Assembly (NCBI RefSeq): GCF_900176505.1
Contig: NZ_FWYB01000002.1
Coordinates: 521,237 to 585,236, forward strand
Direction of reading: 5' to 3'
Length of the DNA: 64,000 nucleotides
Source of the DNA: Pedobacter nyackensis
GTDB taxonomy: Bacteria > Bacteroidota > Bacteroidia > Sphingobacteriales > Sphingobacteriaceae
The notes beneath the pieces were generated by a model that saw only the letters and a program-made list of their open reading frames with translations, had not been told where the DNA came from and searched no databases. Of the stretch, positions 1 to 8,732 are shown in pieces. Every line of letters starts with the position of its first letter. Within the stretch, counting starts at the first letter, position 1. Made by a program: the position numbers and the translations under genes.

Positions 1-177
1 TACATGGCTATGGAACGCAATACCTGGGAACAAAGCAAATTAAGTATCCGAAAAGATCTGATTGCGAGCACCAGCGCCGATCAAAGCGAAGCCCTGGCGG
101 TTATGCTAAAACAATGGTGGGCACCTGCAACCAGGAATATATTAAAGACAATTATTGATAACCTGCAAAAGAAATAA
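1..177 (+). CDS. C-terminal end of a truncated protein, possibly enoyl-CoA hydratase family
   Basis: An open frame runs from the first base of the window to a TAA at 175-177, giving the last 58 residues of a protein that begins outside. The tail is charged and helical, with a Trp pair near the middle (KQWWAPATRN). A tail of this kind would fit an enoyl-CoA hydratase/isomerase. The next gene starts only 3 nt later and is a dienoyl-CoA reductase, so a shared fatty-acid oxidation operon is plausible. The family assignment is inference from tail character and neighbour; no catalytic motif is in view. Confidence 0.5.
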   Translation, partial: YMAMERNTWEQSKLSIRKDLIASTSADQSEALAVMLKQWWAPATRNILKTIIDNLQKK

Positions 178-180
178 GCC

Positions 181-1056
181 ATGTTTAATCAACCGATGTT
201 AAGAGACGACGCCTTAAAAGGTAAAACCATTGTAATTACCGGTGGCGGTACAGGGCTTGGAAAAGCAATGGGCACTTATTTCCTTCAATTAGGTGCCAAC
301 CTGGTTATTACCAGCCGAAAACTTGATGTGCTGCAAAAAACAGCATTGGAAATGGAGCAGGCAACCGGAGGTAAAGTACTTGCCGTAGCTTGTGATGTAA
401 GGGAGTACGAACAGGTAGAACATGTGCTTGCAGAAAGTATAAAAGCTTTTGGTAAAGTCGACAGCCTATTGAACAATGCAGCCGGCAATTTCATTTCACC
501 TACCGAACGCTTATCGGCCAATGCCTTTTCCAGCATTATCGACATTGTATTGAAAGGTTCTGTGAATTGTACACTGGCTTTTGGCAAGCATTGGATAAAA
601 GAAAAACAAGCGGCAAGCATTTTAAATATAGTAACCACTTACGCCTTTACCGGATCGGCCTATGTAGTGCCATCGGCATGTGCGAAGGGAGGTGTATTGG
701 CCATGACCCGTTCTTTAGCGGTTGAATGGGGCAAGTATGGGATCCGTACTAATGCTGTTGCACCTGGACCATTCCCTACTAAAGGAGCATGGGAACGATT
801 ATTACCGGGCGATCTGGCTGAAAAGTTCGATTTTAAAAACCGTGTACCTCTAAAACGTGTTGGCGAGCATCAGGAACTGGCAAATTTAGCCGCCTTCCTG
901 GTCAGCGATTTTTCAGGCTACATCAATGGCGAGGTCATCACCATTGATGGCGGTGAATGGCTACAGGGTGCAGGTCAGTTTAATGGCCTCGAAGCCATAC
1001 CTAATGAGATGTGGGATGCTTTTGAGCAAATGACGCGATCAGCTAAAGGAAGTTAA
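181..1056 (+). CDS. SDR oxidoreductase, 2,4-dienoyl-CoA reductase (DECR1-like)
   Basis: A 291-residue short-chain dehydrogenase. The cofactor loop TGGGTGLG is at residues 20-27, with SRK at 45-47, as in NADPH-preferring enzymes. NNAAG is at 98-102. Tyr154, Ser165 and Lys169 have the Y-x10-S-x3-K spacing of mitochondrial 2,4-dienoyl-CoA reductase rather than the usual YxxxK. The segments VVPSACAKGG and PGPFPTKGA and the C-terminal KGS also match that family as I remember it. The expected role is NADPH-dependent reduction of 2,4-dienoyl-CoA during oxidation of unsaturated fatty acids in the cytoplasm. It starts 3 nt after the upstream stop, so it is probably co-transcribed. It converges on the KAS III gene with 3 nt between the stops. 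Confidence 0.85.
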   Translation: MFNQPMLRDDALKGKTIVITGGGTGLGKAMGTYFLQLGANLVITSRKLDVLQKTALEMEQATGGKVLAVACDVREYEQVEHVLAESIKAFGKVDSLLNNAAGNFISPTERLSANAFSSIIDIVLKGSVNCTLAFGKHWIKEKQAASILNIVTTYAFTGSAYVVPSACAKGGVLAMTRSLAVEWGKYGIRTNAVAPGPFPTKGAWERLLPGDLAEKFDFKNRVPLKRVGEHQELANLAAFLVSDFSGYINGEVITIDGGEWLQGAGQFNGLEAIPNEMWDAFEQMTRSAKGS

Positions 1057-1059
1057 TAT

Positions 1060-2106
1060 TTACCACCTGATTAAGGCACTAGCCCAGGTAAAACCAGAAC
1101 CAAAGGCGGCCAGGCAAACCAGGTCGCCTTCTTTTACTTTGCCCGATTCCCAGGCTTCGCAAAGTGCTATAGGTACCGAAGCAGCAGTAGTATTACCGTA
1201 TTTCTGAATATTGTTGAACACCTTCTCATCAGGCAGTCCAAGCAATTGTTGTACGTACTGACTAATCCGCAAATTGGCCTGATGTGGCACTAAGAGATCA
1301 ATATCGGCAGCAGTTAAATTGTTCGCCTTTAAAGCTTCATTGATCACTTCAGGAAACTTCACTACAGCCTTTTTAAATACTGCTGGTCCATCCATATAAG
1401 GCAATGCAGCACCACCTTCCAGTTGCTCTGCAGTCATGAATAACCCGCCAAGCTCCTGATCCGGATAACCGGGCTTATCTTTTAACCATTTATTAGCATT
1501 TGAACCCGGGTAAAACATAGCCAGTAATTCTGCATCTGCTCCATCGCTATGCAAATGCGTACTCAGAATACCTTGTCCTTCTTTTTGCGTTGGCTGTAGT
1601 ACCACAGCACCAGCACCATCTCCAAAAATCACAGAAACATTGCGGCTACGCGTTTCAAAATCCATAGCAAAGGAATGCTTCTCGCTCCCAACAACCAATA
1701 TATTTTTATACATACCGGTTTTGATAAACTGATCGGCAACAGATAAAGCGTATACAAATCCCGAACACTGGTTACGAATGTCCAATGCACCTATTTCTTT
1801 CATCTTCATCTCGCGTTGAAGTAATACGCCACATCCTGGGAAATAATAATCCGGACTTAGCGTGGCAAAAATGATAAAATCAACATCCTGAGCTGTAATG
1901 CCTGCCCGTTCGATAGCAATTTTTGCAGCTTCGATTCCCATGGTCGTCGTGGTTTCACCCAAACGATCAGCAAACCGACGCTCCTTAATTCCGGTGCGTT
2001 CCTGTATCCATTCATCGCTAGTTTCCATGAAACGCGACAAATCAGTATTGGTATAAACATTTTTGGGAACGTAATAACCTATTCCGGCAATCTTTGAACG
2101 CTGCAT
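1060..2106 (-). CDS. fabH: 3-oxoacyl-ACP synthase III (KAS III, FabH family)
   Basis: A 348-residue thiolase-fold condensing enzyme with the KAS III triad Cys114 (NQCSGF), His275 (VPHQAN) and Asn305 (YGNTTAAS). The N-terminal TSDEWIQERTGI and the GDGAGAVVL loop are typical. It would condense an acyl-CoA starter with malonyl-ACP to begin fatty-acid synthesis. It is slightly longer than the usual 315-335 residues because of an extended segment around 195-240. It stands alone, not beside plsX or rpmF, so it may be a second KAS III with a special starter rather than the housekeeping copy. A TATTTTTG promoter element lies upstream on this strand. Confidence 0.88.
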   Translation of the reverse strand: MQRSKIAGIGYYVPKNVYTNTDLSRFMETSDEWIQERTGIKERRFADRLGETTTTMGIEAAKIAIERAGITAQDVDFIIFATLSPDYYFPGCGVLLQREMKMKEIGALDIRNQCSGFVYALSVADQFIKTGMYKNILVVGSEKHSFAMDFETRSRNVSVIFGDGAGAVVLQPTQKEGQGILSTHLHSDGADAELLAMFYPGSNANKWLKDKPGYPDQELGGLFMTAEQLEGGAALPYMDGPAVFKKAVVKFPEVINEALKANNLTAADIDLLVPHQANLRISQYVQQLLGLPDEKVFNNIQKYGNTTAASVPIALCEAWESGKVKEGDLVCLAAFGSGFTWASALIRW

Positions 2107-2134
2107 AATACTTGGCTTTATGAATAATTTTAAG

Positions 2135-2142
2135 CAAAAATA
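2135..2142 (-). promoter_or_regulatory. Bacteroidota -7 element (TATTTTTG) for the KAS III gene
   Basis: On the minus strand the octamer TATTTTTG fits the Bacteroidota TAnnTTTG consensus, about 28 nt before the ATG at 2106. No good -33 TTTG was found at the normal 19-21 nt distance, so the assignment is tentative. It lies back to back with the clpS element in an 80-nt divergent region. Confidence 0.4.
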
Positions 2143-2174
2143 ACTTTAACTACAACATTATTTTGAAATTAGCT

Positions 2175-2182
2175 TAAATTTG
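2175..2182 (+). promoter_or_regulatory. -7 element TAAATTTG for clpS, predicts a leaderless mRNA
   Basis: TAAATTTG matches TAnnTTTG and ends exactly 4 nt before the ATG at 2187. In this phylum transcription starts a few nt after the G, so the mRNA would start at or next to the ATG. The same 4-nt spacing recurs at several other genes here. Confidence 0.5.
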
Positions 2183-2186
2183 CGGG

Positions 2187-2468
2187 ATGTCCACAGAAAC
2201 AAAAGAGGAAACATTTACACTAGAAGAAATACTTACTTCATTAAAAACTGTTCATCGTTTAATACTTTGGAACGATGATGTGAACACTTTTGATCATGTA
2301 ATTCATTGCATGATGAAATACCTGGATTATTCCGAAAGTCAGGCCGAGAAAATTGCATGGGAAGTGCACAATAAAGGAAAATGTGCAGTACTTGAGGGCT
2401 CTTTTACTGAAATGGAAGTGTATCGCAAGATTTTAAAACAGGAGGGGTTAACCGTTTCTGTAGAATAA
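2187..2468 (+). CDS. clpS: ATP-dependent Clp protease adaptor ClpS
   Basis: A 93-residue protein with the ClpS core. LWNDDVNTFDHVI (about residues 27-39) is the conserved loop that forms the N-degron pocket, followed by CMMKYL and the KGKCAVLEG segment. Such proteins deliver N-end-rule substrates to ClpAP-type unfoldases in the cytoplasm. There is no clpA next to it. The 3' end faces the thioredoxin-fold gene with 15 nt between stops. The start is set by the promoter element 4 nt upstream and by the short N-terminal tail normal for the family. Confidence 0.9.
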   Translation: MSTETKEETFTLEEILTSLKTVHRLILWNDDVNTFDHVIHCMMKYLDYSESQAEKIAWEVHNKGKCAVLEGSFTEMEVYRKILKQEGLTVSVE

Positions 2469-2483
2469 CCCTTTTAAAATTTC

Positions 2484-3089
2484 CTATTTTATTTTCCCAT
2501 TGCCGAACAATACAGCAAGTTCCTGCTGTGTGGTTAGGGTTTTATCTTTAGCATACCATCCGTGAAGTTTTTCTGCAAGTGCCATCGGATCACTTTCTGC
2601 ACTTTTCCATTCTGCCAATAGCTCTTGTAACAATTGCGGCCTTGGTCCCCATTTAGCGATAACATCTCCATTACTATCCAACACCAATAATACCGGGATT
2701 GCTCGACCTCCGTTAGTAAGATGCCGATCAATTAGAGGAAGATTGGTGTCCCGCAGCACAAATTTCAATTCAAGCTTAGTGGGGAAGGCTCTTGCAACCT
2801 TATCAAATACAGGCACAATCTGCGCAGCATCACCACACCATCCCTCAGAAATTACCAGCAAACGGTAACTATCACGTACGGCATCTAAAGCACATAACAC
2901 CTCTTTACGAAGATGAACCGTTTTATCTAGCCGACTCATTCTCTGCACGTTCATCTTGGTATAATGTAACATCGCATCAGAATGATCTACCCCAGTAGTT
3001 TTACCTGCTGCCAAAAGCTCATCTATTAAGTTTCTATAAGCTGAATAGCTCAATCCTTCGGTATTAAAAATATTGTTATAATTGACCAT
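2484..3089 (-). CDS. Thioredoxin-fold family protein with a single active-site Cys
   Basis: A 201-residue protein without a signal peptide. A helical N-terminal part of about 70 residues is followed by a thioredoxin-like domain. The active-site region reads SEGWCGDAAQ (82-91), with one Cys where classical thioredoxins have CxxC, and a cis-Pro is present in RAIPVLLVLD (Pro132). The family is common in Bacteroidota and Firmicutes as an uncharacterised thioredoxin family protein. With a single Cys, ordinary dithiol-disulfide exchange is unlikely; a peroxidase-like, monothiol or binding role is possible. It converges on clpS. Confidence 0.75.
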   Translation of the reverse strand: MVNYNNIFNTEGLSYSAYRNLIDELLAAGKTTGVDHSDAMLHYTKMNVQRMSRLDKTVHLRKEVLCALDAVRDSYRLLVISEGWCGDAAQIVPVFDKVARAFPTKLELKFVLRDTNLPLIDRHLTNGGRAIPVLLVLDSNGDVIAKWGPRPQLLQELLAEWKSAESDPMALAEKLHGWYAKDKTLTTQQELAVLFGNGKIK

Positions 3090-3184
3090 ATTCCCTGTAA
3101 TAAAATAGTTACGCCACGTTTTTTAAACTTCCTAGTCGTTTATTTGTCCAAACTAAAACAAACCACACACAAAAGAATTCCTTA

Positions 3185-5677
3185 ATGACTAATTTCTACT
3201 ACAAAGTACTGCTTTTAACCCTTATTATTTGTATTACGACTGTAAAAATCAATGCACAAACCACTAACGATGGAAAGATAACCGCAAAGGTTACAGATGC
3301 TCAAAATAATGAAACCATTCCCTTTGCTTCTGCCATTGTCATAGACCGTAAGACCAAAGCTGTTGTAAAAGGTATACAAGCTGATGTAAATGGAAATTTA
3401 GCCATAACAGGCTTGCCAAATGGCGTGTTTACCTTTAAAGTGAGTTATGTGGGCTACCAAACCATGGTTAGAGATTCCGTTTCTATCTCCGCTGCGCAAA
3501 ACGCCATCAACCTGGGTACTGTTAAAATGAAACCAGCTAAGGGAACCGCATTAAAGGAAGTAGCCATTACCGCGCAAAAAAGTACGATGCAGCTGGGTAT
3601 AGATAAAAAAGTATTCTCGGTAGATCAGAGTCTGGTATCTGAAGGAGGCTCAGCATCAGATCTTTTACAGAATGTGCCCTCCATACAGACCGATGTAGAC
3701 GGGAATGTAAGTTTAAGAGGATCTACCGGGGTGAAAGTTCTGATAGACGGTAAACCCTCATTAATTGCGGGTGGCGACATTGCGCAGATCCTCCAATCTA
3801 TACCGGCAAGTTCTATTGAATCTGTGGAAGTTATCACTAACCCCTCAGCAAAATATGATGCTGAAGGGCAATCGGGTATCATCAACATCGTGTTAAAAAG
3901 AAATAAGAAACTTGGTTTAAATGGCAATGTAGGCTTAACAGCGGGCAATAGGGACAATTACAATGGCAACGCCAGCATAAGCTTCCAGAATAACAAAGTT
4001 AATCTCTATGGAAATTATGGCTACCGCTATGGTAACCGACCAGGAGGTGGATTTAACAACATTACTTATAAAAAGCCTAATTCGATAACGAATCTGACCT
4101 TCGCCGATCAGACAATGGAGTCTGCAGGATTAGACAAAAGTCACAATGCTAAAGCAGGTATTGATTATTACCTTACCGCAAAAGACATTTTAAGCTTATC
4201 AGGAGGTTTCAACAGCAGAAATCAGACAGAAAGTGACCTGGCCATGATTTACGAATATGGACCGCAAAGAAACCCGCTTGAATTCAGCACCAGAAACACC
4301 AGTAACTCTGGTTCCGGAAATAGCTACGACCTGAACTTCGATTACAGCCATAAATTTAAAACGCAAGGGGAAGAATTAACCTTCAACTTCGGTTATTCTA
4401 CTGGTAATAATGATAGATTTCAGGATTACAGCACATCTGTTTATGATCGTGGAGGAATACCCGTTTCTGAAGAGACTGAATTGCTGAGAAATATTAATAA
4501 TGGTAACAATAGCAACTACAATATCCAAACCGACTATACATTGCCACTGGGTAAGTTAGGAAAAATGGAGGCCGGCTACCGCAGTCAGATACGCTATTCA
4601 GATAATAATTCGCAAGCTACTGAGTTTAACAGCAGCACAGGCATGTATGACGCAAATTATGCCCTGTCTAATTTGTTCGATAGCAAAGATCAGGTTCATG
4701 CCTTATACTTAAACTATCAGAACCAGTATAAAAACTTTGGCTACCAGATCGGATTCAGAGGAGAAGATGCATTATTGAACACCAACTCTGGTGGATACGA
4801 CAACGACGGGAATATCAGCTATACACCTGGAAAAATCTCTTACCAACGTTTATATCCTAGCATTTACCTGACTCAGAAATTTAAAGGAGAACAGCAGTTA
4901 CAGGGAAGTTACTCCAGACGAGTGAACAGACCCCGAGCTTGGGATACCAATCCATTTACAGACTATTCCAACCGATTTAACTGGCGCCGTGGTAATCCGA
5001 ACCTGCTTCCAGAAGACGTACATTCCTTTGAATTGAGCTATAGCAAGTTCTGGCCTAAAGTAACCTTAATTTCTACAGCATATATGCGTCGTACAAATGA
5101 CCTGATTCAAAGGGTAAGATCAAGCGCGAATGATGAAGGAGTTATTATCACCACGCCTCAGAATTTAACAAGAGAGCTATCGAGTGGATTTGAATTTATA
5201 AGTAAAGTGGATGTCCTGAAAGCCTGGAACTTCACCACAAATGTGAATGTATACCATAGTGATATCGCTGCTGTCCCAGCTTACAATATCAGGGGCAACT
5301 CAGGCTTTAGCTGGAATGCCAATGTAACGAACAACTTTGTCCTACCATACAGCATTACACTACAGGTTAAGGGTGAATACGAATCTGATGAGGTAATGGC
5401 TCAGGGAAAGAGAAATGCCAACTGGTCTGCAGATGCAGGTGCAAAATATGACTTCCCTGGTAAAAAAGCATCCCTTAGTTTTAATGTAAGAGACGTCTTC
5501 AATACCCGTAAATGGAGTATGGAGTTTGATGATGATAATACCAAAACAGAATTTCAAAGAAGAAGATACGGTCCTGTAGGAAACCTTACCTTCTCTTATC
5601 GTTTCGGAAAAACAACCTTCCAGAAAAAAAGTAAAAAATCCGATCAGGAAATGCGTTCTGACGAAGAATCATTTTAA
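3185..5677 (+). CDS. Outer-membrane beta-barrel protein (CarboxypepD_reg, plug, OMP_b-brl_3 type)
   Basis: 830 residues. The signal peptide ends near INAQ (22-25). A CarboxypepD_reg-like Ig fold occupies about 26-115 (SYVGYQ), a TonB plug-like domain about 130-240 (LIDGKPSLIAGG, IESVEVITNPSAKYD), and a long barrel rich in aromatic and Asn residues follows, ending in Phe. This architecture belongs to the outer-membrane beta-barrel family related to TonB-dependent receptors; the ligand is unknown. It is followed after 27 nt by a paralogue of the same architecture, so the two probably form an operon. It is not a SusC: no partner SusD gene is present. Confidence 0.82.
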   Translation: MTNFYYKVLLLTLIICITTVKINAQTTNDGKITAKVTDAQNNETIPFASAIVIDRKTKAVVKGIQADVNGNLAITGLPNGVFTFKVSYVGYQTMVRDSVSISAAQNAINLGTVKMKPAKGTALKEVAITAQKSTMQLGIDKKVFSVDQSLVSEGGSASDLLQNVPSIQTDVDGNVSLRGSTGVKVLIDGKPSLIAGGDIAQILQSIPASSIESVEVITNPSAKYDAEGQSGIINIVLKRNKKLGLNGNVGLTAGNRDNYNGNASISFQNNKVNLYGNYGYRYGNRPGGGFNNITYKKPNSITNLTFADQTMESAGLDKSHNAKAGIDYYLTAKDILSLSGGFNSRNQTESDLAMIYEYGPQRNPLEFSTRNTSNSGSGNSYDLNFDYSHKFKTQGEELTFNFGYSTGNNDRFQDYSTSVYDRGGIPVSEETELLRNINNGNNSNYNIQTDYTLPLGKLGKMEAGYRSQIRYSDNNSQATEFNSSTGMYDANYALSNLFDSKDQVHALYLNYQNQYKNFGYQIGFRGEDALLNTNSGGYDNDGNISYTPGKISYQRLYPSIYLTQKFKGEQQLQGSYSRRVNRPRAWDTNPFTDYSNRFNWRRGNPNLLPEDVHSFELSYSKFWPKVTLISTAYMRRTNDLIQRVRSSANDEGVIITTPQNLTRELSSGFEFISKVDVLKAWNFTTNVNVYHSDIAAVPAYNIRGNSGFSWNANVTNNFVLPYSITLQVKGEYESDEVMAQGKRNANWSADAGAKYDFPGKKASLSFNVRDVFNTRKWSMEFDDDNTKTEFQRRRYGPVGNLTFSYRFGKTTFQKKSKKSDQEMRSDEESF

Positions 5678-5704
5678 ACACACCATCACCAACATAACCA
5701 GGCA

Positions 5705-8119
5705 TTGAAAAAACAATTAACACTCATTTTTAGTCTGCTCCTACTCATCAGTACCACTGATTTATATGCGGCTGCCGAAAAAGGTATCATCACAGGTAAA
5801 GTAATTGAAGAAGTAGGGGCATTACCTATCCCCTCTGCTGTTGTAGCTGTTTACGAGGCCGATTCTGAACGCCCTTTCCTTACCACGTCGACAGATGAGA
5901 ATGGCTTTTTCAAATTTAATGCCCTAAAGCTGACCACGTATAAGGTAAAAATAAGCTATGTCGGTTTTACCAGTCTCACCGTTAAGGAGGTTATCCTTAC
6001 GCAAAAGGACTTTGAACGTGACCTGGGCACACTGAAACTGAGCAGCGAACAGAACAACCTGAGTGAAGTGACCATTACAGCCGAAAAACCTGTGATAGAG
6101 TTTGCTGCCGATAAGATCACCTATAACGTAGATAAATCTATTCTGGCCGAAGGAAGCACTGCAACAGACATTCTAAAAAATGTACCCATGGTACAGGTGG
6201 ATATTGATGGTAAAGCTACTATCGCAGGGAAGCGGTCGACCAGGATATTTATTGATGGTAAACCATCAGATTATATGACTTCCAATATCTCCGACCTTTT
6301 GAATGTTCTGCCATCCGATGCGATTGAGAAGATTGAAGTCATGACCAATCCGCCGGCCAAATATTCCGGCGATGGCGAAGGAATCATCAACATTGTCATG
6401 AAAAAAGGTTTTGCAATTGGCTTTAATGGTAATGCAGGTATCACGGCTGGTTTACAAGGTAACACCAATACAAACACCAACGCTTCCTACCGTAGCAAAA
6501 ACTACTCGCTAACCGGTAGTGCAGCTTACAGAACTAATATTGGCAGAAGCACGTCTCACTCCTATAGGGAAAACTTCGACCTGGTTAAAGACACCACCTT
6601 TTACTACGACAATTACGGCCGCAACAGAAGCAATAGTAATGGAGGGAATTTTAGAGGAGGCCTGGATTGGGACATTACCCCCCAGCAGAACCTTCGCGTA
6701 AGCACCAATTTCAACACCAACAACAGTCATAATAACGCCGGTACTGATTTTAATTTCTTAAGTGAAGAACTTGCCTTAAAACGGGTACGTAACCAACTGA
6801 GTACGAGCAACGGAAGCAGTCATAATGTAGTGTTTAATGCTGATTATAGTCTGAAGGGAAAAGAAAGCGGTGACAAGCTAACTATTGGGTTGACTTATAA
6901 CAATAGCGCCAATGATAATTTAAGGTTACTGGATCAGCATTACACTTTACCAACTACGCTTAAGCCGTCGCTACGTGAAAATACCGATGCTGTAGGCAAC
7001 AATGGCCTTAACTTTAACCTGGATTACGACAGGCCCGTTTTTAATAAACGAGATCAGTTTGAGGCAGGCATCTTATACAATCAGCGCAAGAACGACAACG
7101 ACATGCTGGTTAGGGATTTTAATTTCGCCACACAAGAATATGTAATTGCGGAGAAGCTAAGTAACCGATTCCTCTACAATGAGCGGATCATTGCCGGATA
7201 CACCTCATACAACTACAAAGGGAAAAGCATTGGCGTTAAAGCAGGCATCAGGGCAGAGTTAACAGATGTAGATTTCGACTTGTCGACCGGCGACAGCTAC
7301 AACATCAAGCCTTACCTAAGCTTATTCCCCAATATTTCGATCAATCATTTTTTTAAGAAAAGATACAATATCGGCGCCACCTACAGTGTCCGCGTAAACA
7401 GACCAAGAGAAAATGCTTTAAATCCGCAGATCAATAACAACGACACGCTAAATGTCTCATTTGGTAATCCAGGGCTTGTTCCTGCCTATACCCATCAGAT
7501 GGACATCAGCTTTGGTGCATTCGGCGAAAAATGGTCTTTCACCCCTCGTTTATCTTACTCTACCAGTAGCGGCGTGATTGAACGTTATCGTTCAGTAAAT
7601 GTTGTAAACGGAGTTGCGACTTCCGAGACCACCTATTTCAATGTTGGCTCGAATGATATTTTCGGAATAGTATTGATTGGAAACTACCGACCAAGCAAAA
7701 AGCTGTCGGCCAACGTCAATTTTACGCTCACACAGAGCAAATATACCTCCTCATTAAACAGTGCACTAAACAGAGATGGGTTGAGCATACGTAGTGCACT
7801 AGGCCTATCCATGCAATTGCCGCTTAGAACCGCTTTCGAAACCAATATAAACTACGCGAATAATGCGAATGCGCAGGGCCGCACCAAAGGATCTATAACG
7901 AGTAGTATGGCCGCGAGAAAGGCTTTCCTAAAAAACAGGCTGAGCGCCAGGATAACCATTTCCGATCCTTTTGGCAGTCGCAATAACACCCTGTTTAGTG
8001 AAGGAATTAACTTCCGTCTGCAAAGCTACTCGACCAGTAATACCAGTAATGTTACCATGAGTTTGAATTACCGCTTTACGAAAATTAAAAAAGTTCCAAC
8101 ACCGCCTAAAGCCAATTAG
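5705..8119 (+). CDS. Outer-membrane beta-barrel protein, tandem paralogue
   Basis: 804 residues from a TTG start just after the previous gene; the following codons KKQLTLIFSLLLL form a clear signal peptide ending near YAAA. The domain order repeats that of the upstream gene: CarboxypepD_reg about 27-120 (SYVGFTS), plug about 130-235 (RIFIDGKPSDY, IEKIEVMTNPPAKY), then the barrel. The two proteins are clearly related but diverged, so this is an old duplication. Shared operon structure suggests they act on related ligands or form a heteromeric surface complex; that is inference. Confidence 0.82.
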   Translation: MKKQLTLIFSLLLLISTTDLYAAAEKGIITGKVIEEVGALPIPSAVVAVYEADSERPFLTTSTDENGFFKFNALKLTTYKVKISYVGFTSLTVKEVILTQKDFERDLGTLKLSSEQNNLSEVTITAEKPVIEFAADKITYNVDKSILAEGSTATDILKNVPMVQVDIDGKATIAGKRSTRIFIDGKPSDYMTSNISDLLNVLPSDAIEKIEVMTNPPAKYSGDGEGIINIVMKKGFAIGFNGNAGITAGLQGNTNTNTNASYRSKNYSLTGSAAYRTNIGRSTSHSYRENFDLVKDTTFYYDNYGRNRSNSNGGNFRGGLDWDITPQQNLRVSTNFNTNNSHNNAGTDFNFLSEELALKRVRNQLSTSNGSSHNVVFNADYSLKGKESGDKLTIGLTYNNSANDNLRLLDQHYTLPTTLKPSLRENTDAVGNNGLNFNLDYDRPVFNKRDQFEAGILYNQRKNDNDMLVRDFNFATQEYVIAEKLSNRFLYNERIIAGYTSYNYKGKSIGVKAGIRAELTDVDFDLSTGDSYNIKPYLSLFPNISINHFFKKRYNIGATYSVRVNRPRENALNPQINNNDTLNVSFGNPGLVPAYTHQMDISFGAFGEKWSFTPRLSYSTSSGVIERYRSVNVVNGVATSETTYFNVGSNDIFGIVLIGNYRPSKKLSANVNFTLTQSKYTSSLNSALNRDGLSIRSALGLSMQLPLRTAFETNINYANNANAQGRTKGSITSSMAARKAFLKNRLSARITISDPFGSRNNTLFSEGINFRLQSYSTSNTSNVTMSLNYRFTKIKKVPTPPKAN

Positions 8120-8141
8120 CTCTGCTGAAATCAGAAATTCG

Positions 8142-8149
8142 TATATTGC
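8142..8149 (+). promoter_or_regulatory. -7-like element TATATTGC, 4 nt before the Nudix ATG
   Basis: TATATTGC resembles TAnnTTTG with one deviation and sits 4 nt before ATG 8154, the same spacing as clpS, hisS and others. It suggests a leaderless transcript that starts independently of the upstream barrel genes. Confidence 0.35.
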
Positions 8150-8153
8150 GGGC

Positions 8154-8708
8154 ATGGAAGAGCATAATCCCTGGATAACGATCGAAAGCCATAAAATCTA
8201 CGAAAACAACTGGATTGGGTTAACTGAACACAATGTGATCAACCCTTCAGGCGGCAAAGGCATATATGGTGAGGTCCATTTTAAAAACTATGCCATTGGC
8301 ATCATGGTACTGGATGAAAACCACAACACCTGGCTCGTTGGTCAGTATCGCTTTCCTTTAAAAGCATACAGCTGGGAAATTCCAGAAGGCGGAGGTCCAC
8401 TTGAATCAGATCCTTTGGAGAGTGCACAGCGTGAACTGCTGGAAGAAACCGGGCTTACTGCAATTGAATGGATAGAAATACAGCGCATGCATCTGTCTAA
8501 CTCTGTAAGTAATGAGCTTGGCATCATTTACATGGCAAGAGCATTAACCCATGGGGAATCCTCGCCTGAAGAAACAGAAGAGTTGGTGGTACGTAAACTC
8601 CCTTTTGATGAAGCCTATCAGATGGTAGTCAATGGAGAAATTACCGACAGCATGAGCGTTGCCGCCATTTTAAAAACCAAAATATTAATCCTGGAAGGTC
8701 ATTTATAA
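8154..8708 (+). CDS. Nudix hydrolase (ADP-ribose pyrophosphatase-like)
   Basis: A 184-residue protein with a Nudix box at about 79-101 that contains RELLEETGL, supplying the metal-binding Glu residues. The first Glu of the textbook GX5EX7REUXEEXGU spacing falls on Ser, with a Glu one place earlier. The EIPEGGG lead-in resembles the EhPAGk segment of ADP-ribose and GDP-mannose pyrophosphatases, and the tail PFDEAYQMVVNGEITDSMSVAAI fits that subfamily. It would hydrolyse a nucleoside diphosphate linked to a sugar, in the cytoplasm. The acyltransferase gene follows after 24 nt. Confidence 0.85.
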   Translation: MEEHNPWITIESHKIYENNWIGLTEHNVINPSGGKGIYGEVHFKNYAIGIMVLDENHNTWLVGQYRFPLKAYSWEIPEGGGPLESDPLESAQRELLEETGLTAIEWIEIQRMHLSNSVSNELGIIYMARALTHGESSPEETEELVVRKLPFDEAYQMVVNGEITDSMSVAAILKTKILILEGHL

Positions 8709-8732
8709 TTTTTCATCCACGCACAGTAAACT

